In this document: positions 34,710 through 42,017 of the stretch, piece by piece | Layout of the letters: every line of letters begins with the position of its first letter | Numbering within the stretch: position 1 is the first letter of the stretch | Assembly (NCBI RefSeq): GCF_943169845.1 | Contig: NZ_CALPBW010000014.1 | Span: forward strand, 1-56,302 | Length of the DNA: 56,302 bases | Reading direction: 5' to 3' | DNA from: Peptoniphilus rachelemmaiella | Lineage (GTDB): Bacteria > Bacillota > Clostridia > Tissierellales > Peptoniphilaceae | Translations under genes and position numbers: made by a program | The notes under the pieces: model-generated | Told to the model about the DNA's origin: nothing | The model's input: the letters and a program-made list of their open reading frames with translations, nothing else | Databases searched by the model: none

Positions 34710-35024
34710 TTATTCTTTTATCATGTCGTCAGCATGTAAAAGGTAATTTGTAAAACCACGAGTGCCGATTTTGTAGCCCTCTGCGGTAATACGTGGATTG
34801 ACTAACTTCACACGTTCCTCAAAGCCGAAATGTTTTTCGCCAGCTTCAGCAGGAAGCACCACCACAATATCATCTGCTCTTTGAACATCAGAATAGAGAT
34901 TATAGCTTCTTGATAAGACAGTTAGCCGTCCGTTGATTCTTCGCTGAACGACTTTATCCTCGCCAGCAAATTCTAAATTGCCGAATGTTTTTTCCATGTT
35001 GGGAATCACAAATTTAAGTTCCAT
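34710..35024 (-). CDS. orf23: Tn916 Orf23, DUF961-type protein
   Basis: A 104-residue protein (MELKFVIPNMEKTFGNLEFA ...), paralogous to Orf22, as shown by the shared FGNLEF and RVKLVNPRI motifs and similar length. It is the first sizeable gene of the transfer operon. Function is unknown, and the family is common at the start of Tn916/ICEBs1-like transfer regions. Confidence 0.9.
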   Translation of the reverse strand: MELKFVIPNMEKTFGNLEFAGEDKVVQRRINGRLTVLSRSYNLYSDVQRADDIVVVLPAEAGEKHFGFEERVKLVNPRITAEGYKIGTRGFTNYLLHADDMIKE

Positions 35025-35046
35025 ATTTTTACCTATCCTTTCTTTT

Positions 35047-35121
35047 TTATTGGCTGAATGAATGTTTGATGGTCTTAAAGAGTGGGGAACGACCTTTTGA
35101 TTCTTGATTTTTTGTTTTCAT
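35047..35121 (-). CDS. orf24: Tn916 Orf24, 24-residue peptide
   Basis: GAAAGGAAGTGAACTT precedes an ATG encoding MKTKNQESKGRSPLFKTIKH followed by SFSQ and TAA. It is basic, starts the transfer operon and is conserved in Tn916, but its function is unknown. Confidence 0.7.
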   Translation of the reverse strand: MKTKNQESKGRSPLFKTIKHSFSQ

Positions 35122-35151
35122 AAGTTCACTTCCTTTCAAAATCGGGTAAAA

Positions 35152-35178
35152 AAATAGACACCTCATTTTTTGAAGTGT
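35152..35178. repeat. Hairpin at the left end of Tn916
   Basis: TAGACAC (35152-35158) pairs with GTGTCTA around an AT-rich loop, between orf24 and the integrase arm sites. It may be a terminator isolating the transfer operon from flanking transcription. Confidence 0.5.
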
Positions 35179-35264
35179 CTACCTATTAAATATTCAAATT
35201 TTATTGGAAGTATCTTTATATCTTCACTTTTCAAGGATAAATCGTCGTATCAAAGCTCATTCAT

Positions 35265-35289
35265 AAGTAGTAAATTAGTAGTAAATTGA
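35265..35289 (+). repeat. Tandem Tn916 DR-2 type integrase arm-binding sites, left end
   Basis: AAGTAGTAAATT and AGTAGTAAATT follow each other directly (35265-35289) in the same orientation as the single copy at 17475. They lie about 85-110 bases inside the left end of Tn916. Confidence 0.75.
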
Positions 35290-35372
35290 GTGGTTTTGAC
35301 CTTGATAAAGTGTGATAAGTCCAGTTTTTATGCGGATAACTAGATTTTTATGCTATTTTTATTAAAAAAAGA

Positions 35373-36005
35373 GCATTTAATGTAACTTCTATGGAACTAA
35401 GAAAAAATTTAGGTATCGATAAGATAAAATATAAATCTAAAAGGAAAGAGAAAGATTTTCTAGGAGATTTAGAGTACTTTGAAATTATAAAAACTTTGAC
35501 ATTAAATAAGTATCTAAATATCAGAAACTTAATCGAGCATGAAAATCATTCGCCGCCTTCAGTTGAAGACTGCCTATCTTTATCTGAATATATATGGAAT
35601 TATATTAGAAGTACAGTGAACATTTTCAATCAGTTTATAGAGACTATTAGTTTTACTAGCTCAAGTAACAGCAAAATTCTATTTGAATATACAATAGAAG
35701 AAAAGAAAAAGGCGTATATTCCTCATTTATATGTAACTGCATTTGTAGGATCAAGTTACATTTCCTTCGTCCATAAAGAAAACGCGATGAAAGTAGAAAA
35801 GATAAAGCTATTAAACAAGTTCGATCTACAGAGAGAAATAGAATTTGAGAAAAAGGCGGGTTTTATAGATGATTTAGAGCATATTGCATTTAAGGGAGAA
35901 ATTCTTGATCCAAATGTACTTGCTGGGTATATAAAAGTTTTGACGTTACCGGAGTATGGGGGGTTAGATGACACATCAATTCAATCGATTTTCTCAGAAG
36001 TATGA
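35373..36005 (+). pseudogene. 3' part of the HEPN-motif gene split by Tn916
   Basis: The frame from 35373 (AFNVTS, then ATG at 35391) continues the 5' part at 17133-17330. The joined protein has about 276 residues. It carries YLNIRNLIEHENH, an RX4H signature (Arg117, His122 in the joined numbering) followed by an amphipathic helix, SLSEYIWNYIRSTVNIF. That is the catalytic arrangement of HEPN RNase domains found in toxins and antiphage systems. A second, beta-rich part follows (about 160-276). The residual frame could make a 204-residue fragment from the ATG at 35391, which keeps the RX4H motif. It overlaps the next ORF by 38 bases. Exact family not recognised. Confidence 0.65.
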
Positions 36006-36534
36006 AAAAAATGATTTCGAAATCTTTTTAACATCCGCTCACGATTACGAAGATGTCATAAAAGGGAAAATGGTATTTTTTGATCATTTATGTTCAGATG
36101 GAGTAGAAGCTAAAAAGCGAATAGCTACAATAATTTTTTATATTTTCAACATTTATGATCTTAAAGATATGTTGCCATTAGCAGATTGTATTTCTGGTGA
36201 TTTGGAATATGTAGCAAGTGCTTATAATATTTATTGTAACGAATTCGGAGGATTAGGATCTATTGCCATATTAGATGAATTCATTCTGACAGATGACGTA
36301 AATGACTATAATGAAGAAATACAAATGATTAAATGTTTTTTAGCGAAAACAATAGAAAAATTACAAATAATAGGTACAGGGACACTACTTTTTATGTCCA
36401 AGGCTTTAATTTTTAGCCTTAATAAATCAGATAGAATTTTCTTAATAAATGAACTACTCGATATTAGTTGCATACCAATATACCAAGATGAGAAAGATGT
36501 AGTTTTAGCTAGAAACCTTGACTATTCAGTATAG
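35968..36534 (+). CDS. Unknown partner ORF overlapping the HEPN gene
   Basis: A 188-residue acidic, largely helical protein (MTHQFNRFSQKYEKNDFEIF ...) whose ATG lies 38 bases inside the end of the HEPN gene, with a GGGGGG ribosome site. The overlap indicates translational coupling, so the two products probably act together, for example as toxin and antitoxin or two subunits of a defence system. No nucleic-acid-binding motif, metal site or membrane helix is evident; the central stretch IATIIFYIFNIYDLKDML is hydrophobic but not a convincing membrane segment. Not recognised. Confidence 0.6.
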   Translation: MTHQFNRFSQKYEKNDFEIFLTSAHDYEDVIKGKMVFFDHLCSDGVEAKKRIATIIFYIFNIYDLKDMLPLADCISGDLEYVASAYNIYCNEFGGLGSIAILDEFILTDDVNDYNEEIQMIKCFLAKTIEKLQIIGTGTLLFMSKALIFSLNKSDRIFLINELLDISCIPIYQDEKDVVLARNLDYSV

Positions 36535-36750
36535 TTTAATTAACATTGATTAACACCATATGTAGGGGCTAAATAAAGTTAATAATGGAACTGACACATA
36601 AATTGTTAAAAGGGAAAAATATTTCGTGATTCTAAATATCTTAAGTGGCACCATTACGTAAGAATTATTATATTTGCAGATAATAAAGTTAAAAATGATT
36701 TATTGGAAAATATTGGAAGTTTTTAGGTTGAATGTAAGTGGAGTATATAT

Positions 36751-37284
36751 ATGACTAAAGAAATGAAAACATCGAAAGAAGAAATATGTGAGTATCGGTT
36801 TTCTAGAATTGATGAAAGCGACTTAAGTGTGGATGCATCGGAAGCACTAGAAAGATGCTGGAGATGTGGATCTAAGAGAAGCCTTGAGAGATGTCATATA
36901 ATTCCAAGATCCTTGGGTGGTGAAGATGTTCCATCGAATTATGTGTTACTTTGCGAAAGATGTCATTTAGAAAATCCTAATGTTTATGATCCTGAAATTA
37001 TGTGGGATTGGCTTAAAGCATATAAAGAAAATTATTATGATACGTTTTGGATAAATCGAGCATTAGAGGAATATGAAAAAATTTACAAAAGAAAGTTTAA
37101 AGATGATATTGCCCCATTTAATCAATATTTAACAGATGAAGTAGCCAAAGAATTTTTAGACAAAGAAATGGATAATTATGCTACACACCATTTTGGGCAA
37201 GCATATTTAAATTCTGCAACGATAGCTGGTTTAATGAGAATTTTAATTAAGAAATTAATAAGAAAATATGATGTTAATATTTAA
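36751..37284 (+). CDS. HNH endonuclease
   Basis: A 177-residue protein with an HNH (beta-beta-alpha metal) fold. The zinc pairs are CWRCG (about 36-39) and CERCH (about 69-72). Between them RCHIIPRSLGGED gives the first catalytic His, and SNYVLLC gives the Asn. The remaining roughly 100 residues are acidic and helical with no recognised domain. It stands alone between the HEPN pair and the AbiF gene, with a GTGGAG ribosome site. Free-standing HNH proteins in islands are usually nucleases of mobile elements or defence systems; no methylase partner is present. Confidence 0.8.
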   Translation: MTKEMKTSKEEICEYRFSRIDESDLSVDASEALERCWRCGSKRSLERCHIIPRSLGGEDVPSNYVLLCERCHLENPNVYDPEIMWDWLKAYKENYYDTFWINRALEEYEKIYKRKFKDDIAPFNQYLTDEVAKEFLDKEMDNYATHHFGQAYLNSATIAGLMRILIKKLIRKYDVNI

Positions 37285-37427
37285 AGGATGAAATTAATTT
37301 TTATAAAATACAGTATAAAAACGACTATAGGGGGGTAAAAATAAGTTACAAGTCTGGGTTTAAGTTAAATTTGATAAACAGAGAAGGAACAATGGCAAAA
37401 ACAAACCTATATGTGAGTTTGAAAAAA

Positions 37428-37456
37428 TTGACAAATCGCGGTAATTACTGTATTAT
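37428..37456 (+). promoter_or_regulatory. Consensus promoter of the abiF leader RNA
   Basis: A perfect TTGACA (37428-37433) and TATTAT (37451-37456) with a 17-base spacer; an overlapping TATAAT lies 3 bases further on. Initiation near 37464 would begin the transcript just before the conserved stem at 37470. This is one of the strongest promoters in the island. Confidence 0.8.
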
Positions 37457-37463
37457 AATAAAT

Positions 37464-37512
37464 AACAGTACCCGACACGCCTCTTAACAATGCGGACCAA
37501 GTCGGGTCTTTT
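37464..37512 (+). ncRNA. Structured RNA upstream of an Abi_2 gene (abiF-motif RNA)
   Basis: ACCCGAC (37470-37476) pairs exactly with GTCGGGT (37501-37507), and a smaller CGC/GCG pairing lies inside. The stem is followed by TCTTTTGATT, then the ribosome site of the Abi gene about 20 bases on. Position, size and the CCCGAC/GTCGGG stem agree with the abiF motif, a candidate structured RNA described upstream of Abi_2-family genes. Because the stem ends in a short T-run, it could act as a partial terminator, with the RNA itself serving as the regulator or antitoxin of AbiF. Confidence 0.65.
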
Positions 37513-37531
37513 GATTATAAGGAGAAATAAA

Positions 37532-38389
37532 GTGAAGAAGTCCCACCAAGCTCCAATAGATTTAAACGAGCAAATTGAAAACTTAATATCTTTAGGTTTA
37601 GAAATAGAAGATAAAGGTTATGCAAAAAGTGTGCTTAACAAAGTATCTTATTATAGGATTGTCAAGGCTTATAGTATAACTTTAAAAGAAAATGGAAAGT
37701 ACATAGAAGGAACCACTTTTAAAGATATAGTTGACCTATATTTATTTGATATGGAACTTAGACATATTTTGTTTTCGTTAATAGAGCATATAGAAGTTTA
37801 TTTAAGAGCTGTAATTACTAATTACTTTTCATTAAAATATGGGAATTTTGGATATAAAGATTTAAGTAACTATAAGAAAAAGAATTTTCAGAAGAGTACC
37901 CTAAAGGAATTAGAAAGAGAAATAAAAAGAAATAAGAAATCACCATTTATACATAACTTCGAAAAAAATTATGAAGGCGGAGAGATTCCATTCTATGCTG
38001 CAATAGAGGTAGCAAGTTTTGGTACACTTTCTAAAATGTACAAGAATATGGAGAATGAAGATAAGAAAGAAATTGCCAAAGAATTCGAGGTTGACTATAT
38101 TTATTTAGAATCTTGGATTGAAAACTTATCTTATGTAAGAAATATATGTGCTCATTATGGACGATTATATGGTGCGAAACTGACAAAAACTCCAAAGCTA
38201 TATAGAGAATATTTAAGACAAGGCATATCTAATAATACTATCTTTGCTAGTATTATTAATCTGAAGATACTGTCTAATCAAGAGTATTTTGAGAAATTTT
38301 ATAGTGACTTATTAGAAATAATTAATAAATATCCAACAGTAGAATTGAAGCACTTAGGGTTTATAGAGACTTGGGAAAGCATTTTTTAA
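37532..38389 (+). CDS. abiF: Abi_2 (AbiD/AbiF) family abortive-infection protein
   Basis: A 285-residue protein of the Abi_2 family. The N-terminal KKSHQAPIDLNEQIENLIS, the KVSYYRIVKAYSI block, DLYLFDMELRHILFSLIEHI, and PFYAAIEVASFGTLSKMYKN are all typical. The HEPN RX4H motif is at Arg203-His208 in YVRNICAHYGRLYG. These proteins halt phage growth by killing or arresting the infected cell, probably through RNA cleavage. The GTG at 37532 was chosen because AAGGAGAAATAA precedes it at ideal spacing; an upstream ATG at 37490 lies inside the leader RNA. Terminated by a hairpin at 38423-38450. Confidence 0.88.
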   Translation: MKKSHQAPIDLNEQIENLISLGLEIEDKGYAKSVLNKVSYYRIVKAYSITLKENGKYIEGTTFKDIVDLYLFDMELRHILFSLIEHIEVYLRAVITNYFSLKYGNFGYKDLSNYKKKNFQKSTLKELEREIKRNKKSPFIHNFEKNYEGGEIPFYAAIEVASFGTLSKMYKNMENEDKKEIAKEFEVDYIYLESWIENLSYVRNICAHYGRLYGAKLTKTPKLYREYLRQGISNNTIFASIINLKILSNQEYFEKFYSDLLEIINKYPTVELKHLGFIETWESIF

Positions 38390-38422
38390 TGATTTCAGAA
38401 TAAGCCAAAAGAATAATTACTT

Positions 38423-38450
38423 AAAAACAGCTTCAAGTGAGCTGTTTTTT
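38423..38450 (+). terminator. Terminator after abiF; copy A of a repeated hairpin
   Basis: AAAACAGCTT, CAAGTG, AGCTGTTTTTT. Similar AACAGC...GCTGTTTTTT hairpins followed by a TATAAT-like box occur at 44576 and 55921. Confidence 0.8.
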
Positions 38451-38505
38451 ACATAATACAGGATGGTATAATAAAATCAGCAAAAATAGTAATGGAGGTG
38501 ATTTT

Positions 38506-39660
38506 TTGACAGGTATGGAAAAAATTATAGATTTAATCAACTTAAAACAAGAAGGCAGTTATTGGGATTTTAAGAAAGAATGGTATAGATCTGATAATAA
38601 AGGTAAACAAGATTTACTTCATGATGTTATTTGTATGTCTAATAATTTGGAAAGTAAGGATGCGTTTATAATAATTGGAGTCGATGAAGATGATAACTAT
38701 AACATTAGAGATGTAAGTGAAGATGAAGGAAGAAGAAATACACAAAATATCGTTGATTTTCTAAAAGATAAGAAATTTGCTGGGGGTTTAAGACCAACTG
38801 TATATGTAAAAAGCTATCAAATTTTAGGTAAAACAATTGATGTAATAGCGATATTGAATGACAATAACACACCATATTATTTGACAGATAACTTTCAGGG
38901 AATTAGAGCAAATTACATTTATACGAGAATTCAAGATACTAATACACCTATAGATAGATCAGCAGATTTAGATAAAGTTGAATTTTTATGGAAGAAGAGA
39001 TTCGGATTAACTCAATCTGTATTAGAGAGATTAGAGATTTATCTTGAAGACTATGAAAATTGGAATGATGGTCCATATGGTGAGATGCAGAAGTATTATA
39101 AGTATTTTCCAGAATTCACTATAGAATATGAAAGCGCTAGAGAAGAAAGAGATGGATATAGATATTATCTTTTTTCTCAAACAGATTCAAGGCCACATTG
39201 GTATGATATAAAATTTAAATATCATCAGACATTATTGAAAGAATTAGGTGGAGTTGCTTTAGATGGAGGTAGGTACTTCACGCCTTGCCCTGAAATAGAT
39301 GGAATCACATTAGACAAAAACAATAGCTTTAGTTGGGATTTTTCATATAGATATTTTACGAAGGGTACTTTTCTTTACAAATTAAATCAGTTTTTCTTTT
39401 TCCAAGAAACCTTCAGTGATGAGTTCTCAAGACAGGAATTCTTTGAAGTAATACTATTATTTCAATCGGAAGAAGAACGTATGGAATTTAAAGAATTTAT
39501 TAGGAATAATTGGTATAAGAGAAACGAATATTTAAAACATGTACATATGCCAAATATTCCGAATTTTCCTCAGTACAAAGAGGGAGCATTTGTTGAAGAA
39601 TATGAAAACGCATTGGTTTTAAATATAATGTTAAAAGAATTTAGAAATAGCTTAGAATAA
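38506..39660 (+). CDS. AlbA_2 / Schlafen-like domain protein
   Basis: A 384-residue protein. Residues about 4-165 form an AlbA_2 (Schlafen-type) domain. Its signature is LINLKQEGSYWDFKKEW, followed by DLLHDVICMSNNL and AFIIIGVDEDD, then a YYLTDN/ANYIYTR pattern typical of this fold. The C-terminal 220 residues are aromatic-rich (EMQKYYKYFPEFTIEY, RYFTKGTFLYKLNQFFFF) and not recognised. AlbA_2 proteins bind nucleic acid, and some act as RNases or phage-defence effectors. GGAGGTG lies 5 bases before TTG at 38506, so TTG is preferred over the ATG at 38515. The stop codon directly abuts the rumA-like remnant at 39661. Confidence 0.72.
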   Translation: MTGMEKIIDLINLKQEGSYWDFKKEWYRSDNKGKQDLLHDVICMSNNLESKDAFIIIGVDEDDNYNIRDVSEDEGRRNTQNIVDFLKDKKFAGGLRPTVYVKSYQILGKTIDVIAILNDNNTPYYLTDNFQGIRANYIYTRIQDTNTPIDRSADLDKVEFLWKKRFGLTQSVLERLEIYLEDYENWNDGPYGEMQKYYKYFPEFTIEYESAREERDGYRYYLFSQTDSRPHWYDIKFKYHQTLLKELGGVALDGGRYFTPCPEIDGITLDKNNSFSWDFSYRYFTKGTFLYKLNQFFFFQETFSDEFSRQEFFEVILLFQSEEERMEFKEFIRNNWYKRNEYLKHVHMPNIPNFPQYKEGAFVEEYENALVLNIMLKEFRNSLE

Positions 39661-39731
39661 ATATGTTCCCTCATACGAGGCTTTTGAGAAATCTTAAATT
39701 TTATTCATACTGACCACTCGAGCCATGCTGA
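39661..39731 (+). repeat. Direct repeat R1 with rumA 3'-end halves
   Basis: ATATGTTCCCTCATACG encodes MFPHT, as in RumA C-termini, and AGCCATGCTGAA encodes SHAE. A 43-base insert beginning AGGCTTTTGAGAAAT separates the halves. The same arrangement, at about 87% identity over 72 bases by eye, recurs at 44651-44722. It directly follows the AlbA_2 stop codon and marks the boundary of the next cargo module. Confidence 0.75.
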
Positions 39732-39886
39732 AGCCCTAACCCTCTTGGTACGAGATTCGCAAAGCGAATCGAAGTAGCAATAGAGGTAGGTCTCATGCCA
39801 AGAATCTCCAAGAGAAGCGCCCGCAAGGGTGATTCGATTGGCAAGATTCGACGGCCGAGAGTGTTGTTTTGATGTTAAGAAAATAA
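39732..39886 (+). pseudogene. GC-richer relic ending in another rumA-like tail
   Basis: This stretch is clearly richer in G and C than its neighbours and contains a small hairpin, GATTCGCAAAGCGAATC. It ends with ACGGCC then GAGAGTGTTGTTTTGATG, reading TAESVVLMLRK and TAA at 39884. That aligns with the host rumA end (TAHCEAICLLSRK and TAA), apart from a short deletion. It looks like the remnant of an earlier att copy. No intact gene can be supported. Confidence 0.5.
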
Positions 39887-39898
39887 AATAAGAGACTC

Positions 39899-39960
<62 letters not shown>

Positions 39961-40218
39961 GATAAATACCTTGTAGGAACATATCGATGGTAAAAATCGT
40001 AGGGGTGTGTAGACAGGATAGATATTTATAAGGAGAGTGGAGAAGAGAAACTGAAAGTAATATTTAAGTCAGGAATTGAAATTGATATCAACAAGTAGCA
40101 GATCCGTAAAGGGTCTGCTTTTACTTATAATGGTAATGGTGTTAAACTAAATTGAGTGTATTTTTGTACTTATAATGTATAATCTAACATAGATTTAATG
40201 ATTTTCAGGAGATTTTAT

Positions 40219-40899
40219 ATGAACAAGATATTACTATTAGAAGATGACAAGAGCCTTATTTATGGTTTGTCATTTTCTTTTAAGAAGCAAGGGTTTAATG
40301 CTGATATAGCTAGAACTATAAGCGAAGCTTTAGATTTATGGTCAAAAAACAAATATGAATTATTAATTTTAGATGTATATCTTCCTGATGGATCAGGGTT
40401 TGAATTTTGCAGAAAAGTCAGAGAAAACTCTGATGTACCTATTATTTTTCTAACAGCCTCTGACGAAGAAACAAGTGTAATTATGGGTCTGGATATTGGT
40501 GGAGATGACTATATAACTAAGCCATTTAGATTAAGTATTTTAATCTCAAGAATAAATGCACTTCTTAGGAGAACAGAAAAATATAATAACCAAAATATCG
40601 AATCAAATGGTATAAAAATTCATTTATCAGAAAGTGTTGCTTATAAAAATGGTCACGCTTTAGATCTAACGAGTGGTGAATATAAACTTCTTTGTTTATT
40701 AATGAAAAATCCTGATATTGTCCTATCTAAAGATCAAATTTTAGAGAAATTATGGGATATTAATGATAATTATATAGACAATAATTCCGTAACTGTATAT
40801 ATTCGCAGACTTAGAGTGAAAATTGAAGACAATCCTAGCCATCCCAAAATGATACAAACTATTAGAGGTCTGGGATATAAGTGGAACGTTTCTTGTTGA
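40219..40899 (+). CDS. OmpR-type response regulator of a bacitracin-type sensing module
   Basis: A 226-residue regulator. The receiver domain spans about 1-115: EDD near 7-9, phosphoryl-accepting Asp in LLILDVYLPDGSG, Thr/Ser in FLTASD, Lys in YITKPF. The winged-helix domain spans about 130-225 (LTSGEYKLLCLLM, NNSVTVYIRRLRVKIED, RGLGYKW). The ATG at 40219 with CAGGAG upstream is preferred to 40198. It is followed directly by a short-loop kinase, an ABC ATPase and an FtsX permease, the order of peptide-antibiotic sensing and detoxification modules (BceRSAB-like), so it probably activates the transporter genes. Confidence 0.9.
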   Translation: MNKILLLEDDKSLIYGLSFSFKKQGFNADIARTISEALDLWSKNKYELLILDVYLPDGSGFEFCRKVRENSDVPIIFLTASDEETSVIMGLDIGGDDYITKPFRLSILISRINALLRRTEKYNNQNIESNGIKIHLSESVAYKNGHALDLTSGEYKLLCLLMKNPDIVLSKDQILEKLWDINDNYIDNNSVTVYIRRLRVKIEDNPSHPKMIQTIRGLGYKWNVSC

Positions 40900-40907
40900 G
40901 GTAAACA

Positions 40908-41948
40908 ATGATGTCAGTATTTTCAGATGAAAACAATAAAAGATATTTCAAACATATCTTTACAGTTAATATCTTATTCGCCTTATTAATTCAAATATTT
41001 ACTTGGAAAGAGTTCAAAACTATTTCTACTCCTTCAATTTTTATAAGTCTTATTTTTATTTTTTTGACACCTGGTATATTTTATCTTTATTTAAAACGCC
41101 AAGAAGAAATTATAGAAAATGCAGAAGCACAAATCAATATGTATCTTGAAGGCAATCATAATGTTCAGATTGATTCTGACAAAGAAGGGACAATTTACAG
41201 GTTATTTAATTCCATAAATCAGATGGCTTCAATATTAAATGCCCGAGCCAAGAATGAAACGAAAGAGAAGAAATTTCTAAGAGATATTATATCTGATATA
41301 TCTCATCAACTAAAGACACCATTAGCAGCTTTAAACATATATAATGAACTTATTTTTAATGAGGTTGATAAAGATTATCCAATTAAAGATTTGTGTGAAG
41401 CGTCAGACCATGAGCTTAATCGAATGAATACATTAATACAAAACCTTTTGAAGTTAGCTAAGTTTGATGCAGGTGTGATTGTTCTTGAAAAATTGAATGA
41501 AAATGTGTATGCAATGATTAAAGACGTAGAACTCCACTTTACATACCGTGCGAAAAGTGAAAAAAAACATCTACAAGTTTCTGGAGATGAAAAAATAAAT
41601 CTTACTTGTGATAGAGATTGGCTATTGGAAGCAATAAATAATATTGTGAAAAATGCTTTTGATCATACCAAAAGCGGTGATGTAATTAAAATTGAATGGG
41701 AACAATTCTCTTCTATTTTACAGATAAAAATTACAGATAATGGCTTTGGTATACATGAGGATGATCTTTATCATATTTTCAAGCGTTTCTATAGAAGTAG
41801 ACATTTAACAGATTCGCAAGGGATAGGCTTAGGACTACCCTTAGCAAAGTCTATCATCGAAGGACATGGAGGCACAATTGAAGTTTCTAGTGAATTAGGT
41901 TATGGGACTAATTTTATATTAACTTTTAGAAATCCTACAAAATTGTAG
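40908..41948 (+). CDS. Intramembrane-sensing histidine kinase
   Basis: A 346-residue kinase. Two N-terminal membrane helices (HIFTVNILFALLIQIFTW and IFISLIFIFLTPGIFYLYL) are separated by only about 10 residues, so there is almost no external sensor domain. This is the intramembrane-sensing layout used by BceS-like kinases, which read the activity of a partner ABC transporter. HisKA carries the phosphorylated His in DISHQLKTPLAALN. The ATPase domain has the N box (NNIVKNAFDHT) and G boxes (DNGFGI, GIGLGLPLAKS). It starts 9 bases after the regulator gene. Confidence 0.9.
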   Translation: MMSVFSDENNKRYFKHIFTVNILFALLIQIFTWKEFKTISTPSIFISLIFIFLTPGIFYLYLKRQEEIIENAEAQINMYLEGNHNVQIDSDKEGTIYRLFNSINQMASILNARAKNETKEKKFLRDIISDISHQLKTPLAALNIYNELIFNEVDKDYPIKDLCEASDHELNRMNTLIQNLLKLAKFDAGVIVLEKLNENVYAMIKDVELHFTYRAKSEKKHLQVSGDEKINLTCDRDWLLEAINNIVKNAFDHTKSGDVIKIEWEQFSSILQIKITDNGFGIHEDDLYHIFKRFYRSRHLTDSQGIGLGLPLAKSIIEGHGGTIEVSSELGYGTNFILTFRNPTKL

Positions 41949-42017
41949 GATTTTAGTAATTTAATTGTAGGAATGGAGTGTTATTCTTTAATAAATAGAA
42001 TAAGATCGAGGTGTTTT

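Larger units (their letters stand above)
17331..35372. mobile_element. Tn916: Tn916 conjugative transposon (full length, tet(M))
   Basis: The roughly 18.04-kb insertion contains the whole Tn916 gene order: int, xis, orf8, orf7, orf9, orf6, tet(M), orf13 to orf24. Most genes lie on the minus strand. The length agrees with the 18,032-bp reference plus coupling bases. Each end is defined by the interrupted chromosomal ORF (join between 17330 and 35373); the exact boundary is uncertain by about 6 bases because coupling sequences are AT-rich. Direct-repeat integrase arm sites (AAGTAGTAAATT) are present inside both ends. There is no erm or mef insertion. All transfer functions read open, so the element appears capable of excision and conjugation. 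Confidence 0.95.

Noticed and set aside
17331..35372. A new conjugative element
   Set aside because: Gene order, protein sequences and length are those of the well-known Tn916, so novelty lies only in its insertion site.
36535..36750. A gene between the 188-residue ORF and HNH
   Set aside because: Only short interrupted frames (such as RIIIFADNKVKNDLLENIGS) occur; perhaps relics, but nothing recognisable.
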